Assembly: GCF_026162365.1 (NCBI RefSeq)
Contig: NZ_JAOANW010000013.1
Location: forward strand, 1 to 64,000
DNA length: 64,000 nucleotides
Direction of reading: 5' to 3'
Source: Nitratireductor luteus
Lineage (GTDB): Bacteria; Pseudomonadota; Alphaproteobacteria; Rhizobiales; Rhizobiaceae
Position numbers and translations under genes: made by a program. The notes below the pieces were generated by a model. That model was not told the origin of the DNA and ran no database searches. It worked only from the letters and a program-made list of their open reading frames with translations. Of this stretch, positions 19,400 to 28,817 are shown piece after piece. Every line of letters begins with the position of its first letter. Positions within the stretch are counted from its first letter, which is position 1.

Positions 19400-20857
19400 C
19401 TACCGACCCCAGAATACCGGCGTAAAGATGACGAGCACGGTGAGAATTTCGAGCCGGCCCAGGAGCATGGCGAGCGCCATGATCCATTTGGCGGTGTCCG
19501 AGAGCGATGCGAAATTGCCGACCGGGCCGACAATCGGCCCAAGGCCCGGGCCGACATTCGTCAGGCCGGAAAGCGCCGCCGAAACGGCCGTCACGAGATC
19601 GAGCCCGGTGGCCGCCAGCATGAGAATGATGACCGCCCAGATGACGAGAAAGGCCGACATGAAAAGCACCACCGCGCGCTGCAGATCGTCGTCCACGGGG
19701 CGGTCGCCATAGCGGACGGTCAGCACGGTGTTGGGGTAGACGAAGCGCCGCAGGCCATTTGCCATAAGTTCGAACAGGATAAGGAACCGGTAGGCCTTGA
19801 TGCCGCCGGTCGTGGAGCCCGAGCACCCGCCCAGGAACATTGCCACGAACGCCGCCGCCAGCGCGAACGGCCCCCACGCGCCATAGTCCTCGCTGGCATA
19901 GCCGGTGGTCGTGATGATGGAGACGAAATTGAACGCCGAGTGGGTGAGCGCATCGAAGAACGGCCTTTCGTCCACCACGCGCAGATAGATCGCCACGACG
20001 ATCACGAACACGACTACATAGCCGGCGAAGACCCTGATCTGGGGATCGCGCAGCGCGTCGAGCCGGCCGCGCAGGGCGAACAGGATGAGGATCGAGAAGG
20101 GCAGGGCGCCGAGAAACATGAACAGGGTTCCCACCCACAGGATCGCGGCATTGTCGGCGTAAAAGCCCATGGAGGCGTCATGGGTGGAAAAACCGGCGGT
20201 GGCCACTGTCGTCAGCGCGTGGTTGAGCGCGTCGAAGGTGGGCATTCCGGCGGCCGCATAGGCGATCGTGCAGGCCAGTGTCAGCGCCGCATAGATGCCG
20301 ACCAGGCTGTAGGCGAAGGTGGAGAAACGATCGAAGGGGCGATCGTCGATGTCTGACGATTCGATCTTGAAATAGGAAACGCCGCCGACATTCAGGAACG
20401 GCAGGATGAACAGGCCGAGCGCGATCACGCCCAGCCCGCCGATCCATTGCAGGATCGAACGCCATAGAAGCAGGCCCGGCGGCAGGCCGTCGAGCCCGAC
20501 GATCACGGTAGCGCCCGTGGCGGTGATGCCCGAGACCGATTCGAACATGGCGTCCGCCAACCGCATCTCCACCGACGAGGCGATCAGCGGCACTGCACCG
20601 GCGAGGCAAGCGGTGAGCCACAGCAGATTGACCACGAGAAAACCGAAACGCGACGAGATGGGCGGCTGCCGTCCCCGGGTCGCCATGGATACGGCGAGCG
20701 CGAACCCGCCCGTGAAAAAGGCCGAGAAAGCGAAAACGCGCCAGTCGTCGTTGCCGTAATAAAGATCCGCCGCCGCCGGGACGAGCATGGCGACCGAAAG
20801 ATACAGCGCGAAGGCCGAAGCGATATGGATGGCGGCGCGGATTGCCAGATATTGCAC
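19400..20857 (-). CDS. trkH: TrkH family potassium uptake protein
   Basis: Membrane pore subunit of the Trk K+ system. 485 aa with about ten hydrophobic segments and the four P-loop repeats of the family: FESVSGITATGATV (near residue 105), LTTVATAGFSTHD (near 220), SIITTTGYASED (near 315), and GLTNVGPGLGP (near 435). GCSGSTTGGIKAYR near 345 is the conserved loop of TrkH/KtrB proteins. No trkA (NAD-binding regulatory subunit) is adjacent, which is usual in Rhizobiales. Confidence 0.95.
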   Translation of the reverse strand: MQYLAIRAAIHIASAFALYLSVAMLVPAAADLYYGNDDWRVFAFSAFFTGGFALAVSMATRGRQPPISSRFGFLVVNLLWLTACLAGAVPLIASSVEMRLADAMFESVSGITATGATVIVGLDGLPPGLLLWRSILQWIGGLGVIALGLFILPFLNVGGVSYFKIESSDIDDRPFDRFSTFAYSLVGIYAALTLACTIAYAAAGMPTFDALNHALTTVATAGFSTHDASMGFYADNAAILWVGTLFMFLGALPFSILILFALRGRLDALRDPQIRVFAGYVVVFVIVVAIYLRVVDERPFFDALTHSAFNFVSIITTTGYASEDYGAWGPFALAAAFVAMFLGGCSGSTTGGIKAYRFLILFELMANGLRRFVYPNTVLTVRYGDRPVDDDLQRAVVLFMSAFLVIWAVIILMLAATGLDLVTAVSAALSGLTNVGPGLGPIVGPVGNFASLSDTAKWIMALAMLLGRLEILTVLVIFTPVFWGR

Positions 20858-21002
20858 GAATTGGTCTCCGTCGACGATGGTTTTGGCGTCGGCGCTTGAC
20901 GTTTCCGCCCGCGATGCTGCGCGAGATTGGCGTTGCCGCTTACGATATGCAATAGCCGATGCAAAATGGAAAGACGAGCCGGCCCGGCGGAAGGAAGGTG
21001 AT

Positions 21003-22259
21003 ATGAAGCAGTTCGTCGAGCAGGTGGCCAGGGCCGAAAGCGCGTTGCGCGCTCTTTTCCCCGAGACGCCGCTGCAGGAAAACGACTACCTGTCGAAGAA
21101 GACGGGCGCCCGCGTCTTCCTCAAACGCGAGGACCTGACGCCGGTGCGCTCCTACAAGCTGCGCGGCGCCTTCAACTTCATGCGCAAGGCGCTGGCCGCC
21201 AAGCCTGACCTGCCGAGCTTCGTCTGCGCGTCGGCCGGAAATCACGCCCAGGGTTTCGCCTTCGTCTGCCGGCACTTCTCCAAGAAGGGTGTCGTCTTCA
21301 TGCCGGTAACGACGCCGCAGCAGAAGATCGACAAGACGCGCCTGTTCGGCGGCCCGTTCATCGAGGTGCGGCTGATCGGCGATTTTTTCGACGAATGCTA
21401 CCGTGCCGCCGCCGCCCATGCCGAGGCCGAGGGCACGCTGATGGTGCCGCCCTTCGACCACGCCGACATCATCGAGGGCCAGGCCACGGTCGCCCGGGAA
21501 ATCGCGGACCAGATCGGCAGCGACCTTGAGCGGGCGCTGGTTGTCCTGCCGGTCGGCGGCGGTGGGCTCGCGGCGGGCGTCACCGGCTATCTCGGCACCA
21601 TCGGGGCGGGCTGCGACTTCATCTTCGCCGAACCGGCCGGCGCGCCCAGCCTGCACAGGAGCCTGGAGACCGGCAAACGGGCAAAGCTCGAAGCGGTCGA
21701 CAATTTCGTGGATGGGGCGGCAGTCGCCGAAATCGGCCGCGAACCCTTCCGCCGTCTCAAGGGCTTTTCGGCCGATAAGGTGCACCTCGTGCCCGAAAAC
21801 CGCCTCTGTGCCACGATGGTGGAGATGCTGAACATCGAGGGCGTGGTGCTGGAGCCTGCCGGAGCCCTCGCCATCGACACGCTGAAGGACTTTTCCCGCA
21901 AGGAATTGAAGGGGCGTACGGTGATCGCCGTCGTTTCCGGCGGCAATTTCGATTTCGAGCGCCTGCCCGATGTGAAGGAGCGCGCGCTGCGCTTCGAGGG
22001 GCTGAAGAAATATTTCATCTTCCGGTTTCCACAGCGGCCGGGCGCGCTGCGCGACTTTCTCGATCTCCTGGGTCCCGACGACGACATCACGCGCTTCGAA
22101 TATCTCAAGAAATCCGCCCGCAATTTCGGTTCGGTGCTGATCGGCCTTGAAACCAAGGACAGCAAGAACTTTCCTAAGCTCATGCGCCGCTTCGACGAAG
22201 CCGGCTGGGCCTATCAGGACATCACCGAGAACGACATCATCGCGAGCCTGCTGATATGA
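21003..22259 (+). CDS. ilvA: Threonine ammonia-lyase (short form)
   Basis: PLP enzyme converting threonine to 2-oxobutanoate, the first committed step to isoleucine. The Schiff-base lysine is in RSYKLRGA (near residue 55). It also has SAGNHAQGFA (near 80) and the glycine-rich phosphate loop VGGGGLAAG (near 185). The C-terminus (residues about 335-418) is a single ACT-like domain, as in the ~420-aa short IlvA. AAGGAAGGTG precedes the start. The downstream DUF1697 gene overlaps the stop by 4 nt, so the two are co-translated. Confidence 0.94.
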   Translation: MKQFVEQVARAESALRALFPETPLQENDYLSKKTGARVFLKREDLTPVRSYKLRGAFNFMRKALAAKPDLPSFVCASAGNHAQGFAFVCRHFSKKGVVFMPVTTPQQKIDKTRLFGGPFIEVRLIGDFFDECYRAAAAHAEAEGTLMVPPFDHADIIEGQATVAREIADQIGSDLERALVVLPVGGGGLAAGVTGYLGTIGAGCDFIFAEPAGAPSLHRSLETGKRAKLEAVDNFVDGAAVAEIGREPFRRLKGFSADKVHLVPENRLCATMVEMLNIEGVVLEPAGALAIDTLKDFSRKELKGRTVIAVVSGGNFDFERLPDVKERALRFEGLKKYFIFRFPQRPGALRDFLDLLGPDDDITRFEYLKKSARNFGSVLIGLETKDSKNFPKLMRRFDEAGWAYQDITENDIIASLLI

Positions 22260-22798
22260 GCGAAGCCACCCGATATATCGTCCTGTTCCGCGGCGTCGGC
22301 GGCAAGACGCAGCTGCCCGTGGCCAGGCTGCGCGCCGTGCTGGAGGCGGATGGGTTCCGCGGCGTGAAGACCTACATCAACAGCGGCAATGCCGTCCTGG
22401 CCTCGGCTCTCGGCGAGAGTGCACTGGCGTTGCGCGTGGCCGGGCTGGTCCGCGCACAGATGGGCTTTGATAAAAGCGTGTTGGTGCGCAGCCTTGCCGA
22501 ATGGGATGCCATGATCGCGCAGAACCCGTTTCCCGAAGCGGTGGACGAGCCGACGAAGCTCCACGTCTTCACGCTCGAACAGGAGCCGGAGGCGGACCGG
22601 ATGGAGGCTCTTCGGGAGAAGGCGACGGGAACCGAGCGGTTCGCCGTTCGGGGCAGGACGCTCTATCTCCACACACCGGACGGCATGGGCAACTCGCGTT
22701 TCGCGCCGAAGATCGAGACCACGCTGAAGATCGCCATGACGGTGCGCAACTGGCGCACCATGCTGGCGCTCCGGGATCTGGCGGCGGCGATCGCCTGA
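22256..22798 (+). CDS. DUF1697 family protein
   Basis: 180-aa cytoplasmic protein. YIVLFRGVGGKTQLPVARLRAVLEADGF followed by VKTYINSGNAVL is the signature of DUF1697, a family with no established function. The C-terminal TTLKIAMTVRNWRTM is also conserved. Its ATGA overlap with ilvA means translational coupling, but a role in isoleucine synthesis is not implied, since the family is found in many contexts. Confidence 0.9.
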   Translation: MSEATRYIVLFRGVGGKTQLPVARLRAVLEADGFRGVKTYINSGNAVLASALGESALALRVAGLVRAQMGFDKSVLVRSLAEWDAMIAQNPFPEAVDEPTKLHVFTLEQEPEADRMEALREKATGTERFAVRGRTLYLHTPDGMGNSRFAPKIETTLKIAMTVRNWRTMLALRDLAAAIA

Positions 22799-23125
22799 GC
22801 GGACGTCCTACCGCGCTGCACAATTCTGTTGCTATTTTCCGCGCGCTTCTCCATATGAGGGGCGTAAGGCGCATGGGCCGGTTACCCGGCTCTCTCGATA
22901 GTTGAGACTTTTCACAGAGATTTGGTTGCGTCTGCCTCGCCTGAAACCGGAATTCACCGGAGGCGGGACAAGCCTTTCGGGCAATGTCCGAAGGGCGCGA
23001 CAGCGCAGCCGCGCGAGGCCCCACGGCCCGCCGCCTTGTCGTTCAAGATAGATATGGTCATGGCAGGTTGCGCCCTGCCGCGAATTGCTGCGGACCCTTG
23101 CTGACTTAGTAGAGTCGGCGGCCGC
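22799..23125. other. Intergenic region upstream of rhlE
   Basis: 327 bp without a supported gene. The only features visible are small imperfect hairpins (for example CCTCGCCTGAAACCGG..CCGGAGGCGGG around 22935-22970). A long leader for the RNA helicase, as in cold-induced helicase genes, is possible but not demonstrated. Confidence 0.4.
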
Positions 23126-24490
23126 ATGAGAAAGAAGAACGATTTGAACAACGATAACGATACGAAGCAGCTGAGTTTCACCGATCTGGGCATTACCGGC
23201 GTCCTCCTGAGCGCTGCCAATGCGGCCGGCATGGACATTCCGAAGCCGATCCAGGAGCAGGCCATCCCGCCATTCCTGGCAGGCAAGGATATATTGGGCG
23301 TGGCCCAGACCGGCTCGGGCAAGACGGCGGCCTTCGCGCTGCCGATTCTGTCGCGCATCGCCGGCCTCGGCAACAAGCGCCGTCCACGCACGGCACGCGC
23401 GCTGATTCTGGCGCCCACCCGCGAACTGGCGGTGCAGATCGAGACCGTGATCCGCGGGCTTGCCAAGACCTCGCATATTTCGACCGCGCTGGTGCTGGGC
23501 GGCGTTTCGCGCCACAGCCAGGTCAAGAAGATCGCGCCGGGCGTCGACATACTGATCGCCACTCCGGGCCGGTTGACCGACCTGGTGCGTGAGGGCGACG
23601 TCCTCCTGTCGGACACGACCTGGCTCGTGCTCGACGAGGCCGATCGCATGCTGGACATGGGCTTCATCAACGATGTGCGCCGCATTGCCAAGGCCACGCA
23701 CCCGGCACGTCAGACCGCGCTTTTCTCCGCCACCATGCCCGACGAGATCGCCAAGCTGGCAGCCAGCCTGCTGCGTGAGCCGGTCCGCGTCGAGGTCGCC
23801 CGCCAGGGCACCACGGCGGCCGAAATCCGCCAGAGCGTGATCCTCGCCCGCACCAAGCAGAAGCGCAAATACCTGTCCGATATCCTGGCAAACGACGCCA
23901 TGCGGCAGGTGATCGTGTTCGCCCGTACCAAGCACGGCGCCGACCGTGTGACGCGCGATCTGGAGCGCGACGGCTTCAACGCCGCCGTTATCCACGGCAA
24001 CAAGTCCCAGAACGCCCGTCAGCGCGCGCTGAACGGCTTCCGTGACGGTTCGGTGCGCATTCTCGTGGCGACCGACATCGCCGCGCGCGGCATCGACGTT
24101 CCCGGCATCACCCATGTCGTGAATTTCGACCTTCCAGACGAAGCCGAAAGCTATGTGCACCGCATCGGCCGCACGGGCCGCAATGGTGCGGATGGCGAGG
24201 CGATAACTCTGTGCGATCCGACCGAAGCTTCGAAGCTGCGTCAGGTCGAGCGCATCATCCGCATGCGCCTGCCGGTCGCCGCCGACATCACCGCGCAGCC
24301 CGATCCGGCCCGCCCCGCCAATCAGGGCACCCGGAGCGACGACCGTCAGCCGGCAAATGATGAGGCCGCAAGGCCCAATCGCGGCAGGGCGCCGAACAGG
24401 GGACGGCCCCAGGGCGATGGCGGCAAGCCGCAGAACGGCAAGTACCGCCGCCGCGGATCTTCCCAGGGCCAGCGCGGCCGGGCCGCTTAG
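23126..24490 (+). CDS. rhlE: DEAD-box ATP-dependent RNA helicase (RhlE type)
   Basis: 454 aa with all DEAD-box motifs: Q motif PKPIQEQAIP (near residue 40), Walker A AQTGSGKT (near 62), PTRELAVQ (near 98), DEAD in LDEADRMLDMGF (near 171), SAT (near 197), and the motif VI HRIGRTGRNG (near 347). The C-terminal 70 residues are a basic, Arg/Gly/Asn-rich tail (RPNRGRAPNRGRPQG), which binds RNA non-specifically. Cytoplasmic, in rRNA or mRNA remodelling. Confidence 0.94.
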   Translation: MRKKNDLNNDNDTKQLSFTDLGITGVLLSAANAAGMDIPKPIQEQAIPPFLAGKDILGVAQTGSGKTAAFALPILSRIAGLGNKRRPRTARALILAPTRELAVQIETVIRGLAKTSHISTALVLGGVSRHSQVKKIAPGVDILIATPGRLTDLVREGDVLLSDTTWLVLDEADRMLDMGFINDVRRIAKATHPARQTALFSATMPDEIAKLAASLLREPVRVEVARQGTTAAEIRQSVILARTKQKRKYLSDILANDAMRQVIVFARTKHGADRVTRDLERDGFNAAVIHGNKSQNARQRALNGFRDGSVRILVATDIAARGIDVPGITHVVNFDLPDEAESYVHRIGRTGRNGADGEAITLCDPTEASKLRQVERIIRMRLPVAADITAQPDPARPANQGTRSDDRQPANDEAARPNRGRAPNRGRPQGDGGKPQNGKYRRRGSSQGQRGRAA

Positions 24491-24702
24491 GACCGCGAGG
24501 TTTCCGACGCCTGCAAATCCCTCCCCGCAAAAGGGGAGGGGTTAACACTACAGTCGCGTTTTACCGCCGCCCCTCTGTCCCCAATACCAGGCTGGCCGTC
24601 CGGCCTCTGCCATGTGGCTCAATTGCCCGCCGGGTAGCCATGCGATAGAGGGTTTGCGCCGTCCGTCGGCAATCTGCCGGCATGAGCATGGGAGGACGAT
24701 TG

Positions 24703-25929
24703 ATGGCAGGCATAGCGGCGCTGGCGGCCGCCTACATTCTTTCCCAGTTCTATCGTTCGTTTCTGGCCGTGCTGACCCCGGCACTCACCGTGGAGCTCGG
24801 GGCGACGAAGGCCGAGCTTTCGGCGGCCTCCGGCATCTGGTTCGCCGTCTTCGCCCTTGCGCAATTCGCCGTCGGCATATCGCTCGACCGTTACGGCCCG
24901 CGCCGGACGGCTGCCGTCCTGCTCGGCGCCTGCGGTGGCGGAGGCGCCGTGCTTTTCGCCCTCTCGACAGTGCCGTGGATGATCATCGCCGCCATGGCCT
25001 TGATCGGGCTTGGCTGTGCGCCCGTACTGATGGCTTCCGTCTTCATTTTTGCCAAAACCTATTCCTCGGCGCGGCTGGCCATCCTGACGTCCTGGCTCGT
25101 CGGCTTCGGAACGCTGGGCAATGTCGTGGGCGCGGCTCCGCTCGCGGCGGCGGCCGAAGCCTTTGGCTGGCGCGAGGTCATGATGGGTCTTGCGGCCATC
25201 ACCCTCGCCGTTGCGCTGGCCATCTACACCCTTGTGCGCGATCCGGAGACTTCCGTCGAGGAAACGGCCGCAAATACCGGATTCGCCGGCTATCTGGAGC
25301 TTTTCAAGCTGAGATTACTGTGGCCCCTGCTGCCGCTGATCGCCCTCAACTATGCCGCCGCCGCCGGCATTCGCGGCCTGTGGGCAGGTCCCTATCTTGC
25401 CGATGTCTATGGTGCCGAGGCGTTGCTGATCGGTCAGGTCACGCTGTTCATGGCGCTGGCCATGGTCGCCGGCTCCTTCGTCTACGGTCCGATGGACCAG
25501 ATATTCGGCACGCGCAAATGGGTCGCCGTAACAGGCAATACGCTCAGCCTGTCGGCGTTGTCGTGGCTGGCATTCTTTCCCATGACGAGCATTTCCCAGA
25601 CAACGGTGCTGTTCGTTGTCGTCGGCATATGCGGGGGCAGCTATGGCTTGCTGATGGCGCATGGGCGGGCATTCGTGCCGGCTCATCTTACCGGGCGCGG
25701 CGTGACGCTGTTGAATTTCTTCTCCATCGGGGGAGCCGGCCTGATGCAGTTCGCAACCGGCGCGGTGGTCACCGTCGGCACCGTGGAGGGGGAGCCCGTG
25801 GCCGCCTATCGCAACCTGTTCATCTTCTATGCCGGTATGCTGGCTGCCAGCCTGCTCATCTATCTGTTTGCGCGCGATGCGCGTCCGGCCGAATCTCAGC
25901 CAGCGGTACGACCCCTCCGGCAGGAGTAG
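24703..25929 (+). CDS. MFS transporter
   Basis: 408-aa inner-membrane protein with about twelve hydrophobic segments. The motif-A-like loop after the second helix is DRYGPRRTAAVLLGA (near residue 62). The N-terminus ILSQFYRSFLAVLTPALTVELG is typical of the CynX/NimT-like or NarK-like MFS group in Rhizobiales. The substrate is unknown. The start at 24703 is chosen because GGAGG lies 7 nt upstream; upstream ATGs (24682, 24688) would include that site in the coding sequence. Its 3' end overlaps the convergent SDR gene by 74 nt. Confidence 0.9.
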   Translation: MAGIAALAAAYILSQFYRSFLAVLTPALTVELGATKAELSAASGIWFAVFALAQFAVGISLDRYGPRRTAAVLLGACGGGGAVLFALSTVPWMIIAAMALIGLGCAPVLMASVFIFAKTYSSARLAILTSWLVGFGTLGNVVGAAPLAAAAEAFGWREVMMGLAAITLAVALAIYTLVRDPETSVEETAANTGFAGYLELFKLRLLWPLLPLIALNYAAAAGIRGLWAGPYLADVYGAEALLIGQVTLFMALAMVAGSFVYGPMDQIFGTRKWVAVTGNTLSLSALSWLAFFPMTSISQTTVLFVVVGICGGSYGLLMAHGRAFVPAHLTGRGVTLLNFFSIGGAGLMQFATGAVVTVGTVEGEPVAAYRNLFIFYAGMLAASLLIYLFARDARPAESQPAVRPLRQE

Positions 25930-26749
25930 CCAGACGGTTCGCCCGGATATGTGGAGAGGGGCGTTTGCGCTGCCGCCAGCCGGTCAGCCGCATCAGGATC
26001 GCGAAACGCCATTCCTGCGGCAGGAGATTGAGTGCCGCCACGCTCCAGGCCAGACGCCGCGGGAAGGCGGTAGCAAAACCTCCCGTCCTGAGCGCGGATG
26101 AAAAGCGGGCGGCGGCCCTGTGGGCATCGATCAGCGCCGGCCGCGGAAACGGGTGTCGGGCCGTCAGCGGCGTGTCGACGAAGCCCGGATTGACGATCTG
26201 GATGCGGATGTTCAGCCGCTCGAAATCGAAGCGCAGGCATTCGGAGAGATTGTTGAGCGCGGCTTTCGACGCGCCGTAGGCCGCGGCTGAGGGCAGGCCG
26301 ATATGGGTCGTCAGCGATCCCATGATCGCGATGTGGCCGAATCCGCGCGACCGCATCCGGTGGGAAACCGGCACGATCCCGTTGGCAACGCCCAACAGAT
26401 TGGTCTCGAGTACTTCGCGAATTTTACCGGAGTCCAGATATTCGCCCCGCGTCGGCAGATACTGGCCTGCGTTGAAGACCGCCAGCGCGATAGGTCCCAG
26501 CGCCGTTTCGATATGGTCCACCATGCGCTCCATGGCGGTCACGTCGGTCACGTCGCAGGCGACGGCTGTGATCCGGCCGGGCAGGGGGCGTGCTTCCTCC
26601 GCCAGCCTTTCGAGCGCGTCGTTGGAGCGCGCGGTGGCGGCAACGTGGTATCCGCGCCCGGCAAGGTCCAACGCCAGTTCACGCCCGATGCCGCTGCCGG
26701 CTCCCGTGATCCAGGCGATTCCGTCATCTGGTCCGGCTCTGTAAAGCAT
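25856..26749 (-). CDS. SDR family oxidoreductase
   Basis: 297-aa short-chain dehydrogenase: cofactor loop TGAGSGIG (near residue 15), NAG in VFNAGQY (near 92), catalytic Ser in IMGSLTTH and Y-x3-K in AYGASKAA (near 160). The C-terminus is longer than usual, with about 60 extra residues including an amphipathic stretch (LLPQEWRFAILMRLTGWRQRKR), like the rhizobial SDRs that may associate with membranes. The start MLYRAGPDDG is chosen over an upstream frame extension. The tail overlaps the end of the MFS gene on the other strand. Confidence 0.88.
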   Translation of the reverse strand: MLYRAGPDDGIAWITGAGSGIGRELALDLAGRGYHVAATARSNDALERLAEEARPLPGRITAVACDVTDVTAMERMVDHIETALGPIALAVFNAGQYLPTRGEYLDSGKIREVLETNLLGVANGIVPVSHRMRSRGFGHIAIMGSLTTHIGLPSAAAYGASKAALNNLSECLRFDFERLNIRIQIVNPGFVDTPLTARHPFPRPALIDAHRAAARFSSALRTGGFATAFPRRLAWSVAALNLLPQEWRFAILMRLTGWRQRKRPSPHIRANRLATPAGGVVPLAEIRPDAHRAQTDR

Positions 26750-26794
26750 GCTCGTTCCCCCGAAATGGCAATCGCCGAAGGTTGGATTCGGGTG

Positions 26795-26836
26795 TAAGCC
26801 CAAACCGGGCTTATGCGGGAAGAACCGTTTTCCCGC
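26795..26836. repeat. Intergenic double hairpin
   Basis: TAAGCCCAAACCGGGCTTA (26795-26813) and GCGGGAA-GAACCG-TTTTCCCGC (26815-26836) are two adjacent stem-loops in the gap before cysK. The second shares the GGGAA..ACCG..TTCCC core of the other intergenic elements in the window. It could also fold as an mRNA structure. Confidence 0.55.
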
Positions 26837-26970
26837 TTAACGTGCGTCAACTGAACCATTTGTCGCCTTCACCACCGCTGGCGCAAAAACACGCCTTGCA
26901 TGGCGATGCGCCGGTTTTTACGTTGCACCTTCTGCAATTTGCGCTCGGCGCGACCCAGACGAGGAACATC

Positions 26971-28005
26971 ATGCAGCCTTCGGTGATCGAAACCATCGGC
27001 AACACGCCGCTCATCCGCCTCCGCCGCGCCTCCGAGGAAACGGGCTGCGAAATCTACGGCAAGGCGGAATTCATGAATCCGGGCCAGTCGGTGAAGGATC
27101 GCGCCGGCCTTTTCATCATCCGCGACGCGGAGAAGAAGGGACTGTTGCGGCCGGGCGGGGTGATCGTCGAGGGAACCGCCGGCAACACGGGCATCGGCCT
27201 GACCGTGGTCGCCAAGGCGCTCGGCTACCGCACGGTCATCGTGATCCCGGAGACCCAGAGCCAGGAAAAGAAGGATGCGCTGCGTATCCTCGGCGCCGAA
27301 CTCATCGAAGTTCCGGCCGTTCCCTACAAGAACCCCAACAATTATGTGAAAGTATCCGGAAGGCTGGCCGAGCAGTTGGCTGCGAACGACGCGAACGGCG
27401 CGATCTGGGCAAACCAGTTTGATAATGTGGCCAACCGCGATGGGCACATGGAAACCACTGCCGAGGAGATATGGGAGCAGACCGGCGGCAAGGTCGACGG
27501 CTTTGTCTCCGCTGTCGGCACAGGCGGTACGCTGGCCGGCGTCGGCGAGGGGCTGAGGCGGCACAAAGCGTCGGTCAAGGTCGCGCTGGCCGACCCGCTG
27601 GGCGCCGCCCTTTACAGCTATTACACCACCGGCGAGCTGAAATCGGAGGGAAGCTCGATCACCGAGGGCATCGGCCAGGGGCGCATTACCGCTAATCTGG
27701 ACGGGTTCGAGCCGGATTTCTCATACCAGGTGCCCGACAGCGAAGCGCTGCCCATCATCTTCGACCTGATCCAGGAAGAGGGGCTCTGCCTCGGCGGCTC
27801 CACCGGCATCAACATCGCCGGCGCCAAGCGGCTGGCGCGCGAAATGGGGCCGGGGCACACCATCGTCACCATCCTGTGCGACTACGGAAACCGCTATCAG
27901 TCCAAGCTGTTCAACCCCGCCTTCCTGCGCGAGAAGGATCTGCCGGTACCCGCATGGATGGAACGCGCGCCTGACATCGCCGTGCCGTTCGAGGAGGTCG
28001 CCTGA
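26971..28005 (+). CDS. cysK: Cysteine synthase A (O-acetylserine sulfhydrylase)
   Basis: PLP enzyme making cysteine from O-acetylserine and sulfide. 344 aa. ETIGNTPLIRL opens the fold, the Schiff-base lysine is in GQSVKDRAG (near residue 44), the substrate loop is EGTAGNTGIG (near 72), and the phosphate loop is GTGGTLAG (near 188). The TAGNTG variant and the extended C-terminus (FLREKDLPVPAWM) place it in the long CysK/YrhA-like group common in Rhizobiales. GAGG lies 6 nt before the ATG. alaX follows with a 1-nt overlap. Confidence 0.92.
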   Translation: MQPSVIETIGNTPLIRLRRASEETGCEIYGKAEFMNPGQSVKDRAGLFIIRDAEKKGLLRPGGVIVEGTAGNTGIGLTVVAKALGYRTVIVIPETQSQEKKDALRILGAELIEVPAVPYKNPNNYVKVSGRLAEQLAANDANGAIWANQFDNVANRDGHMETTAEEIWEQTGGKVDGFVSAVGTGGTLAGVGEGLRRHKASVKVALADPLGAALYSYYTTGELKSEGSSITEGIGQGRITANLDGFEPDFSYQVPDSEALPIIFDLIQEEGLCLGGSTGINIAGAKRLAREMGPGHTIVTILCDYGNRYQSKLFNPAFLREKDLPVPAWMERAPDIAVPFEEVA

Positions 28006-28739
28006 TGGCCACCGAAACCCTGTTCCGCGACGACGCATATATGCGAAGCGTCGAGGCCAGTGTGATCGGCATCAACGAGCGCGGCGGCATCATCCTCGAC
28101 CGCACTGTCTTCTACGGTACCTCGGGCGGGCAGCCGGGCGATACGGGAACGCTGACCCGCGCCGACGGGCGTGTGATCCCCATTGCGGCGACGGTGTGCG
28201 GCGAGACCAAGGACGACATCATCCATGTGCCCGCCGAAGGCGCGGAGCGGCCGGAAACCGGCGAGAATCTGACGCTCGCCCTCGATTGGGAGCGGCGCTA
28301 CAAGCTGATGCGCATGCACACGGCCTGCCATCTTCTCAGCGTGGTCTGCCCCTATCCCATCACAGGCGCCTCGGTGAGCGAAGAGGATTCGCGCATCGAT
28401 TTCGATCTTCCGGACGCCGGCTTCACCAAAGTGGAAGTGACCGAGAAACTGACGGAACTCGTGGAGGCAGATCATCCCGTCTTCACGCGCTGGATCAGCC
28501 AGGAGGACCTTGCCGCCAACCCGTCTCTGGTGAAGTCGAAGAATGTGCGCCCGCCTTCGGGCGTCGGGCGGATCAGGCTCGTCTGCATCGGCAAGGACGC
28601 TGTCGTCGACAGCCAGCCCTGCGGGGGCACCCATGTGCTGAGGACAGGCGAGATCGGCACCATCCACATCGGAAAAATCGAGAAAAAGGGGCGCGAAAAC
28701 CGTCGATTCCGGCTTCGTTTCGGCGCGTTTTCAGCTTGA
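28005..28739 (+). CDS. Alanyl-tRNA editing protein AlaX
   Basis: Free-standing editing factor that hydrolyses Ser/Gly mischarged on tRNA-Ala. The zinc ligands are visible: HTACH (near residue 105) and CGGTH (near 205). The N-terminal FYGTSGGQPGDTG is the conserved glycine-rich loop of the AlaX-M (intermediate length) group. 244 aa. Its ATG overlaps the cysK stop (TGATG), so the two are translated together. Pairing with cysteine synthesis is commonly seen in related genomes but its meaning is unclear. Confidence 0.92.
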   Translation: MATETLFRDDAYMRSVEASVIGINERGGIILDRTVFYGTSGGQPGDTGTLTRADGRVIPIAATVCGETKDDIIHVPAEGAERPETGENLTLALDWERRYKLMRMHTACHLLSVVCPYPITGASVSEEDSRIDFDLPDAGFTKVEVTEKLTELVEADHPVFTRWISQEDLAANPSLVKSKNVRPPSGVGRIRLVCIGKDAVVDSQPCGGTHVLRTGEIGTIHIGKIEKKGRENRRFRLRFGAFSA

Positions 28740-28817
28740 ATCGCCTCGTTTTCAGCTCGTTTCGGCGGCATTTTTGTCTTTTGAGGTGAGATTTCTCACC
28801 CGGTTCGGGATCAAATC

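Noticed and set aside
22832-24160. 442-codon minus-strand frame opposite rhlE
   Set aside because: Shadow of the helicase gene, no motif.
24519-24541. CCCTCCCC..GGGGAGGG hairpin after rhlE
   Set aside because: It has a stem but no T run, so I did not call it a terminator.
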